Shown here: piece after piece, positions 44,801 through 53,224 of the stretch
Layout: each line of letters starts with the position of its first letter
Numbering within the stretch: position 1 is the stretch's first letter
NCBI GenBank assembly: GCA_937873155.1
Contig: CALMVZ010000004.1
Location: 62,001-126,000 of the forward strand
DNA: 64,000 nt
Reading direction: 5' to 3'
Source of the DNA: an uncultured Bacteroidota bacterium
GTDB lineage: Bacteria; Bacteroidota; Bacteroidia; B-17B0; Aurantibacillaceae
Translations under genes and position numbers: made by a program
Notes under the pieces: model-generated
Seen by the model: only the letters and a program-made list of their open reading frames with translations
The model's database searches: none
Told to the model about the DNA's origin: nothing

Positions 44801-47800
44801 TAACACTATAAACACCACTCATACCTGTTGTTGAAGCAGGAATTGTTGGGTTTTGTGCAGTGGAAGTAAATCCTAAAGGCCCTGTCCAGTTATAAGTAGT
44901 AGCAGCAGGCGTACTTAAGTTAATAGTTTGTCCGGCACAATACGCCCCTGTATTAGCAGCAGAGGTTGTCGGGCTTAATACCGATACACTCACTGTTCCG
45001 GTATTTGTACAACCCAATGCAGTAACTGTTACAGTATAAATACCCGCATTAGCAGCTGTCGCATTAGGGATAGTAGGATTTTGTAATGCAGATGTGAAAG
45101 CGCTTGGCCCGCTCCATGCGTAACCTGTTCCACCACCTGAAGTAAGGTTTAATGCTGTATTCAAACAGATAGGGCTATTGCTTCCGATCACAACAACAGG
45201 TGTAGGGTTAACTACCACAGTAGTTGTTGCACTGTTAACACAACCATTAGCATCAGTAACAGTAACCACATAGTTACCACCGTTTGTTGTCTGCGCATTT
45301 GTTTGTGTAGGGTTTTGTGCGTTCGAAGTAAATGCACTTGGTCCGCTCCAAGTATAAGTAGTAAATGCACCAACGTTCAACTGTATTGTATTACCGGGAC
45401 AATAAGGTCCGGTATTTGTAGGCGCTGGAGTTGGTAATGCATTAATTACAACGTTTGTCGTTGCATTTGCTGTACAAGTACCTGCTGAAACCAATACACT
45501 GTAAGTTCCTGCCATTGCAGCTGTAGCATTAGCAATTGTCGGATTTTGTGCATTAGAAGTAAATCCACCAGGACCGCTCCATGTATAAGATGTAGCAGAA
45601 GGCGTATTTAATTGTATGGTAGAACCTACACAAAAAGGTCCGGTGTTAGAAGCACTTGTGGTAGGTGTGAGGACCGTTACGTTAACTGTTCCTGTATTTG
45701 TACAACCTAAAGCTGTTACGGTTACTGTATAAACACCCGCATTCACAGCAGTAGCAGCTGCAACAACCGGATTTTGAACCGCCGACGTGAACGCGTTCGG
45801 TCCGCTCCATGAATAACCGGTGCCACCACTTGCTGTTAAGTTGATATTAGAATTCAAACAAACCGGGCTGTTACTTCCAACTACAACTGTCGGAGTTGGA
45901 TTAACTACCACGTTAGTAATTGCAGTATTTGTACAACCCGTGGCATTTGTTACGGTAACCGTATAATTACCACTGTTTGTTGTCTGGGCATTGGTTTGAG
46001 TTGGATTCTGCGCATTCGAAGCAAATGAACTTGGCCCACTCCATGTATAAGTATTGAATGCACCAACATTCAACTGAATGGTATTGCCGGGACAATAAGG
46101 TCCGGTATTTGTTGGAGCAGGAGCAGGTAAAGGATTTACAACAACGTTTGTCGTTGCAGTTGCTTTACATAAACCTGTTGTAGTAGTTACGGTATATACA
46201 CCTGACATTGCAGTCGTAGAATTAGCAATGGTTGGATTCTGATTATTTGAAGTGAATGCGCTAGGACCTGTCCAGGTATAAGATGTACCTGCCGGCGTGT
46301 TTAAACTAATGGTTTGTCCGGCGCAATACGGTCCGGTATTAGAAGCTGATGTGGTAGGTGTAGTAACCGTTACATTAATTGTTGCAGTTGCTTTACAACC
46401 TGCTGCATTTGCAATTGTGACAGTGTACACTCCCGCCATTGTAGATGTTGCACTCGCGATGGTTGGACTCTGGACACTTGAAGTAAATCCTCCCGGTCCG
46501 CTCCAGGTATAACTTGTTGCAGCAGTGGTAGAGAAAGTGAGAGGTGATCCTGCACAGACAGGACTATTACTTGTTATGGTAGGACTGGCCAGTGGTGTAA
46601 CGACAACTGACGTGACGGCTGCAGCTGTACACGATCCGTTTCCGATCATAACAGTATAATTTCCGCTTGTAGAGGCAGTAGTGGTAGGATTTTGTACTGA
46701 AGAGCTGAATGAACTTGGTCCTGTCCAAGTGTAACTGCCGGCAGCAGTTGGAGTATTTAACTGAATAGTTGCACCCGGACAATAAGGTCCGGTGTTAGAT
46801 GCAGAAACTGTTGGTGTATTCACAACCTGAACAGTTGTAGAAGCTTGTGCCCAACAACCTCCTGCCCATGATACATAGAACCAATAAACTCCTGAAGAGG
46901 TTGTTTGCGCATTTGAGATCGTTGGTGTTAATGTGGAACTGAAGTTGGTCCATGTCCATGTTGAATTATACCAATACGACCATGAAATATTTGTTGAAGA
47001 AGTAACAGCATTTAACTGAATGGTCTGTCCAACACAATATGGCCCCGTATTAGTTACAGTTACCGATGGTACCGCCGGCATTGTAATATTTACAGTTGTA
47101 GTAGTGATACAGCCAAAGTTGTTTACTGTCATAGTATATGTACCCTGGTTGCCTGTTGTAAAGTTATTTACCGCAACAGGAGTACCAACTCCCGTCCAGC
47201 CTAATGGTCCGGCCCATGTGATGCTTCCTGGTCCGCCTACACCTGTTAATACAGCCTGACCACCCGAACATGCAGGAGGTGTTGCAGTAGCACTTGCAGT
47301 TGGTTTCGCATTAACTACCACAACAGATTGTGTAGAAGAAACACAACCCGCCGAATTCACAGTATGAGTAACAGTGTAATTACCGGGCGCTGTAAAGCTT
47401 ACCGGTCCATATGGATTTGTATTTCCTGTAGGAGGGGAGCCGACCGTTGGATTAAAATTGTAAGTATGCGTTCCCGTTGTTGTTGTTGCGTTGAATGTAA
47501 ATGCATTTCCTGTTAAACATTGGGTGAATGAAGGAGATGCTGTAAATGCAGGGCTCGGTCCGGGAGGTGTAGTTATCACCATCGAGAATGTTGCAGGACA
47601 ATTCTGCGGGTTCGTGACCGTTTGGATTATTGTGTACGTTGTAGAAGGCGCGAAATTGACGACACTGGTTGCGTTCGTTGTTGTGAAAGAAGTTGGAGCG
47701 CCCGGACCGACAAAGGAATAGGTCTGGACGGAAGGTGGCCCTGTTCCTGTATTCGTTAACGTATAGGTTGTACAACTATTGGCGGAAGTAAATCCGGCAG

Positions 47801-49037
47801 TTGGAAATGTACCAAATTGTAAGTTCACTGTTTTTGTAATTGGTGTACAGATGCCAATAGGATTCATTGTTAAGGTGTAGTTACCCGGCATTGTAGTTGT
47901 AATGGTTTGATTTGGATTAGCAGTAATACCACTACCCGGAGGGCCGTTCCAAGTATATGGCCCGAGTCCCGGAGGGGCGACCATTGTTCCTGTTGTGACA
48001 CCACATGCAGCTACTGCTACTACTGCATTACCGGCAGGGAATTGAATATTGTTAACAGTAACTGTCATTGGTAAACACTGGAAATCGAAAAACGCATAAC
48101 CATAATGCGCCCAACCGTCACAATCACCAACTGTTACTTTGATTGTGACACAAGAGCCTAAATAAGGAGAAAGATCAATTGCTTTAATGATCCAGTTTGG
48201 AGTGTAAGAAATATTTCCACTTGTAGTCCAGCCTACAGCACTAACAGTAGCGCAAGATGGGCCGGGAGGCGTGATACTAACTTGCGGACAAGCTAAAATA
48301 TTATTCATGCAATCCAATAATTCAACACGGATGTAAGGCTGGTCACAACATGCGTGACCTGAACCATCCATTGCCGCTTTATAGGCAAACTGAAATAACG
48401 CGTTTGAAGCAGTAACAGGAAATGTTTGCTGGATACGAACAACCTCACCTTTCATAGTAATGTTATCGTTCATCTGGATAACTTTTGTTCCACCAAACGG
48501 AGACGCAGGAATAACACCTAAAGGAGCCGGTGCGGTCCAAGGTGTGGTACGGATCCATGCATCAGTACTTCCTGCGTTCGGACAACAACCTGCCTGTGTA
48601 CACGAACCGTTAATACCTGAATTTTGTCCCCATGATGCTTGCCATCCTAACAAGCTTGTACCAATAGTACCAACAGTAGTTGTGGAAGTTGATGAAGGTG
48701 AAGATTCGAAATCTTCATTTACACAAGGTGCTGCGTTAATACTTGGAGTTGATGGCCCTCCTTTTGCATTTGAACCCATGGTTGTTCCATAAGTATAACC
48801 GTATTTCTTATTAATGAAATCACGTTTCTGACTATACATGATAACATGATATTCAGAACCAAAGAATCCGCGGTCCAATGCTTCTTTATTGGCAGCCGCT
48901 TCATCAAATCCCTTCAATGAATCTGAAGGAAAAATGTAAGTTAAATATTTAAACGGAGCCTGTGCTTTTACAACGTTAGTATTGAAAATAAAAAGTGTAA
49001 AAAGACTTAAAATGAGAGGCAGGGATTTATTCTTCAT
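41886..49037 (-). CDS. Giant T9SS type B surface protein E, largest (type 1 head)
   Basis: I chose the ATG at 49037 (MKNKSLPLILSLFTLFIF), a signal peptide cut near VVKAQ; an ATG at 49088 would add 17 residues before it. The protein has about 2380 residues. The type 1 head (to about 330) is nearly that of C. About 15 clear Ig-like units follow, part of them in a three-unit super-repeat of 231 codons present three times (44481-46562). SprB-like repeats, two PKD-like domains (ADFNHAPIKPIINQD) and CHU_C (YVPNAFTPNGDGVNDIFQPKGF to HVTLMK) end it. The tail is closer to D than to A or B, so head and tail have been shuffled among paralogues. Confidence 0.94.
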   Translation of the reverse strand: MKNKSLPLILSLFTLFIFNTNVVKAQAPFKYLTYIFPSDSLKGFDEAAANKEALDRGFFGSEYHVIMYSQKRDFINKKYGYTYGTTMGSNAKGGPSTPSINAAPCVNEDFESSPSSTSTTTVGTIGTSLLGWQASWGQNSGINGSCTQAGCCPNAGSTDAWIRTTPWTAPAPLGVIPASPFGGTKVIQMNDNITMKGEVVRIQQTFPVTASNALFQFAYKAAMDGSGHACCDQPYIRVELLDCMNNILACPQVSITPPGPSCATVSAVGWTTSGNISYTPNWIIKAIDLSPYLGSCVTIKVTVGDCDGWAHYGYAFFDFQCLPMTVTVNNIQFPAGNAVVAVAACGVTTGTMVAPPGLGPYTWNGPPGSGITANPNQTITTTMPGNYTLTMNPIGICTPITKTVNLQFGTFPTAGFTSANSCTTYTLTNTGTGPPSVQTYSFVGPGAPTSFTTTNATSVVNFAPSTTYTIIQTVTNPQNCPATFSMVITTPPGPSPAFTASPSFTQCLTGNAFTFNATTTTGTHTYNFNPTVGSPPTGNTNPYGPVSFTAPGNYTVTHTVNSAGCVSSTQSVVVVNAKPTASATATPPACSGGQAVLTGVGGPGSITWAGPLGWTGVGTPVAVNNFTTGNQGTYTMTVNNFGCITTTTVNITMPAVPSVTVTNTGPYCVGQTIQLNAVTSSTNISWSYWYNSTWTWTNFSSTLTPTISNAQTTSSGVYWFYVSWAGGCWAQASTTVQVVNTPTVSASNTGPYCPGATIQLNTPTAAGSYTWTGPSSFSSSVQNPTTTASTSGNYTVMIGNGSCTAAAVTSVVVTPLASPTITSNSPVCAGSPLTFSTTAATSYTWSGPGGFTSSVQSPTIASATSTMAGVYTVTIANAAGCKATATINVTVTTPTTSASNTGPYCAGQTISLNTPAGTSYTWTGPSAFTSNNQNPTIANSTTAMSGVYTVTTTTGLCKATATTNVVVNPLPAPAPTNTGPYCPGNTIQLNVGAFNTYTWSGPSSFASNAQNPTQTNAQTTNSGNYTVTVTNATGCTNTAITNVVVNPTPTVVVGSNSPVCLNSNINLTASGGTGYSWSGPNAFTSAVQNPVVAAATAVNAGVYTVTVTALGCTNTGTVNVTVLTPTTSASNTGPFCVGSTIQLNTPSATSYTWSGPGGFTSNAQNPTIANATAAMAGTYSVLVSAGTCTANATTNVVINALPTPAPTNTGPYCPGNTIQLNVGAFTTYTWSGPSAFTSNAQNPTQTNAQTTNGGNYVVTVTDANGCVNSATTTVVVNPTPVVVIGSNSPICLNTALNLTSGGGTGYAWSGPSAFTSALQNPTIPNATAANAGIYTVTVTALGCTNTGTVSVSVLSPTTSAANTGAYCAGQTINLSTPAATTYNWTGPLGFTSTAQNPTIPASTTGMSGVYSVTVSVGTCTAAATTNVLVNPLPTPVANNTGAYCPGNTISLSVGAFSTYTWSGPSSFSSNAQNPTQTNAVVANSGNYTVTVTDANGCTNTAVTNVVVNPSPVVVMGSNSPVCINTPINLTSSGGTTYSWSGPNAFTSALQNPNIPNATTAEAGVYTVTVTALGCSSTGTLNVVVTTPTTSAANTGPYCAGTTINLNAATASSYTWSGPGGYSSNSQNATQPSATTLMSGTYTVIVSIGTCTASATTNVLVNPLPTPNIVSNSPVCVGQPINFTGTGGTTYTWTGPGSFSSNSATPNIGTSATSNAGNYVLSVTDANGCVNSTNANVVVNALPLITVNNPTNCVNTTIGLTATGGTAYAWSGPGGFTSTAQNPNIPAAQLTMSGTYVVTVTDANGCVNTANASVNVFPLPTPNITSNSPVCAGGILNLFGSGGTTYAWSGPGYTGPTQNPTINNVNASASGVYTLLASLGSCTASTTFTVLINPLPVFNFTGSNVLCFGQSNGTSTVNVTVGTGPFNYNWSTSPVQTSQNATGLAMGTYTCTVTDANGCTSMASTQITQPTQFNVAISSTTLAACANNPININANGSGGTGPYTYNWVAGPSTSAYSITETVAGNYNYIVNAVDAFNCPATANITLTYFAQPTVSATSATVCAGQGNAVLQASGATTYVWQPGNITGPTYPYSGSTSIAVTVVGTSNGCSNSANASVFVNPTPNANISVSNITGCVPSCLNFTATGSSSITSYGWMLNGVGITGAQNGAYCFDEAAQYTLGLTVMDAYGCTSNATPVIVNIHPQPVADFNHAPIKPIINQDPFVTFTDASWGANIVSWNWYFMSTAQYTSIEQNPQFMYTEPGTYPVALVVKSDHGCTDTIIRPLVVGEDFGIYVPNAFTPNGDGVNDIFQPKGFGVVEYELNIFDRWGEKVFSTKEFTEGWDGTFQGRKGSEIIKEDTYTWLINCTSVFGKSHELKGHVTLMK
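44481..46562 (-). repeat. 693-bp super-repeat, three copies, inside adhesin E
   Basis: The same landmark (the GSNSPxC codons, a ctattgctt-like sequence on the + strand) recurs at 44481, 45174, 45867 and 46563, giving periods of 693, 693 and 696 bases. Each copy codes three successive Ig-like units: GSNSPVC...ALGC, NTGPYCAG...GTC and NTGPYCPGNTIQLNVGAF...ANGC. Copies differ at many synonymous sites. Confidence 0.9.
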
Positions 49038-49058
49038 TTTACTATGTTTTAGACTATA

Positions 49059-49122
49059 TAAATGTATAATTTGAAGAAAATAAATCAAGAGTATTCACTC
49101 ATTCAGAGAGACAGTTCACTAA
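49059..49122 (-). promoter_or_regulatory. Upstream region of adhesin E: -33/-7 boxes and two TTCAC boxes
   Basis: TAAATGTA (49059-49066; TACATTTA on the - strand) lies 22 bases upstream of the ATG; CAA (49086-49088; TTG on the - strand) sits at the -33 position. ATTCACTCA (49093-49101) and TTCACTAA (49115-49122) are 21 bases apart. Confidence 0.6.
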
Positions 49123-49241
49123 TTAATAAGACTGTTTTTTAGGATATTAACAAGTTATTAAGAATCTGAAGGTCTTCTAAGTGCTTAATTATCAATATAA
49201 AAATTAAAGAATTCTTTAGCTTTTCTTAACTTTTAGAAAAT

Positions 49242-49274
49242 AAAAAACCCTGAAGTACGAAGACTTCAGGGTTT
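49242..49274 (-). terminator. Terminator after giant adhesin F
   Basis: AAACCCTGAAGT (49245-49256) and ACTTCAGGGTTT (49263-49274) form a perfect 12-bp stem with a 6-base loop and a T-run on the - strand. The core CCCTGAAGT/ACTTCAGGG is shared with the terminator at 24338. Confidence 0.92.
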
Positions 49275-49294
49275 AAATTTATTTGGTTTAAGAA

Positions 49295-52200
49295 TTACCT
49301 GAATAAACTGATAGTTCCTTTTTCTTCGTAATCTTTAAGGTCTTTACCTTTCGCGTTTAAGATGTAGAAGTAAGTTCCAGCAGGCACATCTTTATTGCTA
49401 AAATTCTTACCATCCCACGAGATGTTTCCTTTATCTGCTGTTACATCGTACATCTTAACTCCCCAACGGTCAAAGATCGTACAAGTGATCTCAGTAAGGT
49501 TGGTTGTTTGTAACATGAACACATCATTCACCCCGTCACCATTTGGTGTGAATACGTTAGGTGTCTCAAGAGCAGATGGCAGATCAACATGTATCACAGC
49601 AGTTGCCGTTCCGATACAGGTATTCGTGCCGGTATTTTGAGTAATAACCAGGAATACAGTGTAATTACCTGCTGATTGATAGGTAGAACTTCCGTTAGGA
49701 CCGCCACTATTAGAATAAGATGAAGAAGAGCTCGTGGTGGTCACAGAGATACCATTACCATAATTCCATGTTGTAGTCACAGTGCCTGATGAAACATTCT
49801 GTAAAACAGTTGTGTTATCAAAGAAGGCAGACATCGGAGCAAATCCTGTATTTGGATCCACATTGAAACTTACGCCGGGTAGAACTCCGCCGTTGTCAAT
49901 TACAGCTACCGAGTTAGTAGCCCTGCAGCCATTAACAGTATTTAAAATTGTAACGTAATAATTTCCCGGTGTATTTGCAGTTGTGCTGTAACAACTGATA
50001 CCGCCCGGACAACTCATACCTGCTAAAGGAGGACTGCTCCAGGTATATGAAAATGTTCCGGCTGCAGCATTAGAACCTGTATGGCCTGCCATGATGGTAG
50101 CTGTAGTGGCGCCGCAATTCAGATTTATTGGTGCAATTGCAAATGTTGCAGGAGGTGTTACGTTCAATTGAACAGTTGTTGTAGCAACGTTCGTACAACC
50201 ATTGATGGCATTCTGATAGGTCATTGTATAAGGACCGGGTAAACACATCAGCGCTCCTAATGTTGTTGCGGTTTGTGTCGGAGGCGGTGATGTAAATGTA
50301 AATGTGATCGGTGTTGTATTAGAAGGCACACTGTTATTTGGTGAGAATGCCACACAAGGGTTCGCGCAGGTAATGGCTGTTGGTGTGAACACAACCGTAT
50401 AAGGTGGAACAGCAACATCTTTATAGAACCGGACTAATTTCCTTCCCACACAACCATTATTCGGATTCATCGCAAGTACAGTATAGTTGGTTGATGAAGG
50501 CATTGTAGCTGTAACATTCACCATAGATATGGTTGCTGTCTGGTTACTCTGAATTAAATTCGGTGGAATGGTCCAGCTGTAATTACTTGCAGGATACATC
50601 GGATTAGAAATACCGGTAACAACTATACTTGGAGTAAAACAGTTGATGGTATAACTATCAGGTGATAAACTTGCCAGAGTTGCAGTTGAAGTAGGTGCCG
50701 GACGTAACGTATCTATACCGATAGTTATGGTTTGAGTAATGGAACATCCTAATCCGTCTTTTATAGTGATCGCGTACTGACCGGGGACATTCGCACCTGT
50801 TCCGCAAACTGTATAACCCCCGGTTGCAGGCATTGTACTAACGTTTGTGGTTAAATTAGTCCATGTATAACTCGTAGGGCCCAAAACTACACTCGTGTTA
50901 ACGTTCAATGGCAAACATGGTTTTGTACATGTCACACTGAAGCCGCCTAACACCGAAGTAACAGTAAGTGTAGGAACAACTGTACTTGAAGTAACAGCAA
51001 CAGTTTGTGTATTCGTACAACCGGTTATAACATTTGTAAATGTGATCGCATAAGTTCCCGGTGTTCCTGCACATAATATAACTGTACCTCCCGAAGGACC
51101 AACCAATGGAACAGGCGGATTGCTTGTGATATCATACCATGTACCGAATATATTAGTAGTAGAAGTTGTTGTTGCTGTAAATTGTTTACATGGCTGGCCA
51201 CAACCAATAGTTTGTGTCGCAAGAGGTGAAACAGACATTGAAGGCGCTGTCAGATCTTGGCCAACCGAGATCGTTTGTGTGTCGGTACAGGAACTAACGG
51301 TCTGGTCCTGACCCACGACTGTATAAACACCGGCGGCAGTAGCGCTAAAAGCACTTCCGGTTACATTTCCCGGCATCCAGGTATATGTCACATTTGATAA
51401 AGTAGAAGTATTAGTTGCGTTTAAAACAACTGAAGTATTTATACAGGTAATTTGTCCGCCTCCACTTACTGAAAAACTGATAGGGGCAGGAGCGAAGATA
51501 CTTGTAGTAGAAGTAGCAGTACAGCCGATAGCGTCAGTGGCAGTTAAAGAGTACACGCCTGTTGTTAAATTAGAAGCTGATACGCTGGTACTTCCGCCCG
51601 GTGACCATGAATAAGTAAAGCCGCCAACACCACCTGTAACATTTGCTGTTGAAGAACCTAAAGTGGAAGGACAACTTCCGTTTGTATTAGAAAATGAGAT
51701 ACTGATTGGAGGTGAAACAACAACTGCAGACGTACCGGTTAAAACACCACAGGCATTCGCAGCAGTTAAAGTGTAAATAGTTGTAGACGCCGGCGACACT
51801 GTAATAGAAGGCGCTGTTTGTCCGCCCGGTTGCCAGGTATACGTTGTTCCCGGAGAAGAAGGTACAGATAAAGTCGCAACAGCACCGAAGCAGATCGATG
51901 GACTGTTAATTGATAAAGTACTTGACAACGGACTACAGGATACAACAGCGGTTCCGAAAAAATTTAAAGGAACCAAAGTGCTCACACTACTGTAATTTGA
52001 AAAACACATAATGAATCTGTCGCCGCAATTTGCATTTATAGGCGCGCCAAAATTATTCTGAAACGCACCTGCAGGAAGATTGGCAGGAGAAGATAAACCT
52101 GTTCCACCGGAACAAGCTACATTCCAGCAACAGCGGATAGGCGCCAGAGTATTTGTATTGATACCTGTACATGAGGAAGCATTGTAAACCCACATGCTCC

Positions 52201-52540
52201 AGTCGTAACAACCGGATTGCGCACCCGGGCCTGTACCTGCACCCATTGAGAATTCGAGGGTTCCCGGTGTTTGAATATTAATGATCATCCAGGTTGGATT
52301 TAGTTCGCCTGAATATAAACAACCGCCTCCTCCGGGAGGTATCATGGCAGCAGTACCCGGCAATGGATTTGATACAGATGACGCTGTTGTAAAATCAATG
52401 AAACCTGACCCGGCAGGTGCTACTGAAAATGAAGCGCTGGTACAAATATTGACCGCAGCGGTGCAATCTTTAGCGGTAACCTGCGCTTGTGTTTTTGTAA
52501 AAACAACCAGCGCTAAACAAGATAATAAATACTTTTTCAT
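49295..52540 (-). CDS. T9SS type B surface protein F (type 2 head)
   Basis: The protein has 1081 residues with a signal peptide (MKKYLLSCLALVVFTKTQAQ). The type 2 head (about 22-215) matches that of D: GCYDWSMW, RCCWNVACSGGTG, NCGDRFIMCFSNYSSV and NFFGTAVVSC. The stalk is different: divergent Ig-like and SprB-like units such as TYTWQPGG and GSSTANVTGGVGGFTYSWSPGGS, with many Cys-containing TNTQTVAV modules and few YxWxGP repeats. One PKD-like domain (VDPNTGFAPMSAFFDN) and a CHU_C domain (VFTPNGDGVNDVFML to GTISLFR) end it. It begins 11 bases after the small gene at 52552, the same arrangement as D with 41247. It is the least similar in stalk and tail of the six. Confidence 0.93.
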   Translation of the reverse strand: MKKYLLSCLALVVFTKTQAQVTAKDCTAAVNICTSASFSVAPAGSGFIDFTTASSVSNPLPGTAAMIPPGGGGCLYSGELNPTWMIINIQTPGTLEFSMGAGTGPGAQSGCYDWSMWVYNASSCTGINTNTLAPIRCCWNVACSGGTGLSSPANLPAGAFQNNFGAPINANCGDRFIMCFSNYSSVSTLVPLNFFGTAVVSCSPLSSTLSINSPSICFGAVATLSVPSSPGTTYTWQPGGQTAPSITVSPASTTIYTLTAANACGVLTGTSAVVVSPPISISFSNTNGSCPSTLGSSTANVTGGVGGFTYSWSPGGSTSVSASNLTTGVYSLTATDAIGCTATSTTSIFAPAPISFSVSGGGQITCINTSVVLNATNTSTLSNVTYTWMPGNVTGSAFSATAAGVYTVVGQDQTVSSCTDTQTISVGQDLTAPSMSVSPLATQTIGCGQPCKQFTATTTSTTNIFGTWYDITSNPPVPLVGPSGGTVILCAGTPGTYAITFTNVITGCTNTQTVAVTSSTVVPTLTVTSVLGGFSVTCTKPCLPLNVNTSVVLGPTSYTWTNLTTNVSTMPATGGYTVCGTGANVPGQYAITIKDGLGCSITQTITIGIDTLRPAPTSTATLASLSPDSYTINCFTPSIVVTGISNPMYPASNYSWTIPPNLIQSNQTATISMVNVTATMPSSTNYTVLAMNPNNGCVGRKLVRFYKDVAVPPYTVVFTPTAITCANPCVAFSPNNSVPSNTTPITFTFTSPPPTQTATTLGALMCLPGPYTMTYQNAINGCTNVATTTVQLNVTPPATFAIAPINLNCGATTATIMAGHTGSNAAAGTFSYTWSSPPLAGMSCPGGISCYSTTANTPGNYYVTILNTVNGCRATNSVAVIDNGGVLPGVSFNVDPNTGFAPMSAFFDNTTVLQNVSSGTVTTTWNYGNGISVTTTSSSSSYSNSGGPNGSSTYQSAGNYTVFLVITQNTGTNTCIGTATAVIHVDLPSALETPNVFTPNGDGVNDVFMLQTTNLTEITCTIFDRWGVKMYDVTADKGNISWDGKNFSNKDVPAGTYFYILNAKGKDLKDYEEKGTISLFR

Positions 52541-52551
52541 GGGGATAAATA

Positions 52552-53052
52552 TTAGCGGGTTATTAATGATAAGAATAATTTAAAGCAATCTTCTTTTTTA
52601 AGGTCTTTAGAAATGATAGTGCCATCATTCCCGATCACGAGACTGCCCGGTTTATGATCAAAATAATTTACCAGTGATTTATATTTCTGGGTCGAATTTT
52701 CGAGATTGTACTTTGAAACAATAGAGTCTCTCTTTGTACTAAGGACCCAGGTATAAAGATCAGGATCCAGACAGATATTTATAAAGACCACGCCTTGCGA
52801 ACCGTTCTTTAATTTTGCCTTATGATAAATATCACTCACGCGTAAGAACTCCTTATTGTTTTCACGCGATTCAATTGAACTGGATTGCCAAACATTTATG
52901 AAGAGGATCTTATTTTGGAGTTCTGCTTCAGGAATAAGATCTAAAGCTGTATTCCTTATATCAGTTCCGTTGAGTGTTTGTGCGTTCAACGAAAAATTGA
53001 ACAGGCCTAAGGATACAAGTAATAGAAATAATTTTATTTGTGTTTTTTTCAT
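52552..53052 (-). CDS. Small secreted protein, Cys-less thioredoxin-like, partner of F
   Basis: The protein has 166 residues, signal peptide MKKTQIKLFLLLVSLGLFNFSLNAQ. KILFINVWQSSSIESRENN stands where thioredoxin-like proteins have the strand and WCxxC helix, with serines in place of cysteines. VVFINICLDPD and PGSLVIGNDGTIISKDL resemble the following strand and the cis-Pro/beta-hairpin region. It is a paralogue of the 41247 protein (common IYxxAKLKNGSxGV and final LITR). Because both copies directly precede a type 2 head protein, a role in folding, export or surface binding of that head is likely but unproven. The upstream region lacks a clear copy of the shared two-box motif. Confidence 0.82.
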   Translation of the reverse strand: MKKTQIKLFLLLVSLGLFNFSLNAQTLNGTDIRNTALDLIPEAELQNKILFINVWQSSSIESRENNKEFLRVSDIYHKAKLKNGSQGVVFINICLDPDLYTWVLSTKRDSIVSKYNLENSTQKYKSLVNYFDHKPGSLVIGNDGTIISKDLKKEDCFKLFLSLITR

Positions 53053-53172
53053 GATTTTAATTTTTAATTATTGAATTCAGGAATGTTTTGCATTTCATGC
53101 TATTTGGTTTTAAAATGAATGACTCAGCAATTTAAGAAAATATTGATCACCTTTTTTAATAAAAAAACAGGC

Positions 53173-53202
53173 AAAAAAAAGGGGAAACCTTCATTTCCCC
53201 TT
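53173..53202 (-). terminator. Terminator after atpC
   Basis: AAGGGGAAA (53179-53187) and TTTCCCCTT (53194-53202) form a perfect 9-bp stem with a 6-base loop, followed on the - strand by eight T (53173-53180). Confidence 0.93.
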
Positions 53203-53224
53203 AGTTACAAATATAATGCCAAAA

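Noticed and set aside
44000-46800. CRISPR-like regularly spaced repeats
   Set aside because: The repeats are in-frame protein modules of about 75 codons that vary at synonymous sites; there are no short identical repeats with unique spacers.
53052-53145. A sixth copy of the two-box motif before the F operon
   Set aside because: GACTCAG at 53121 and GATCAC at 53144 are weak, wrongly placed (about 69 bases upstream) and 23 bases apart.
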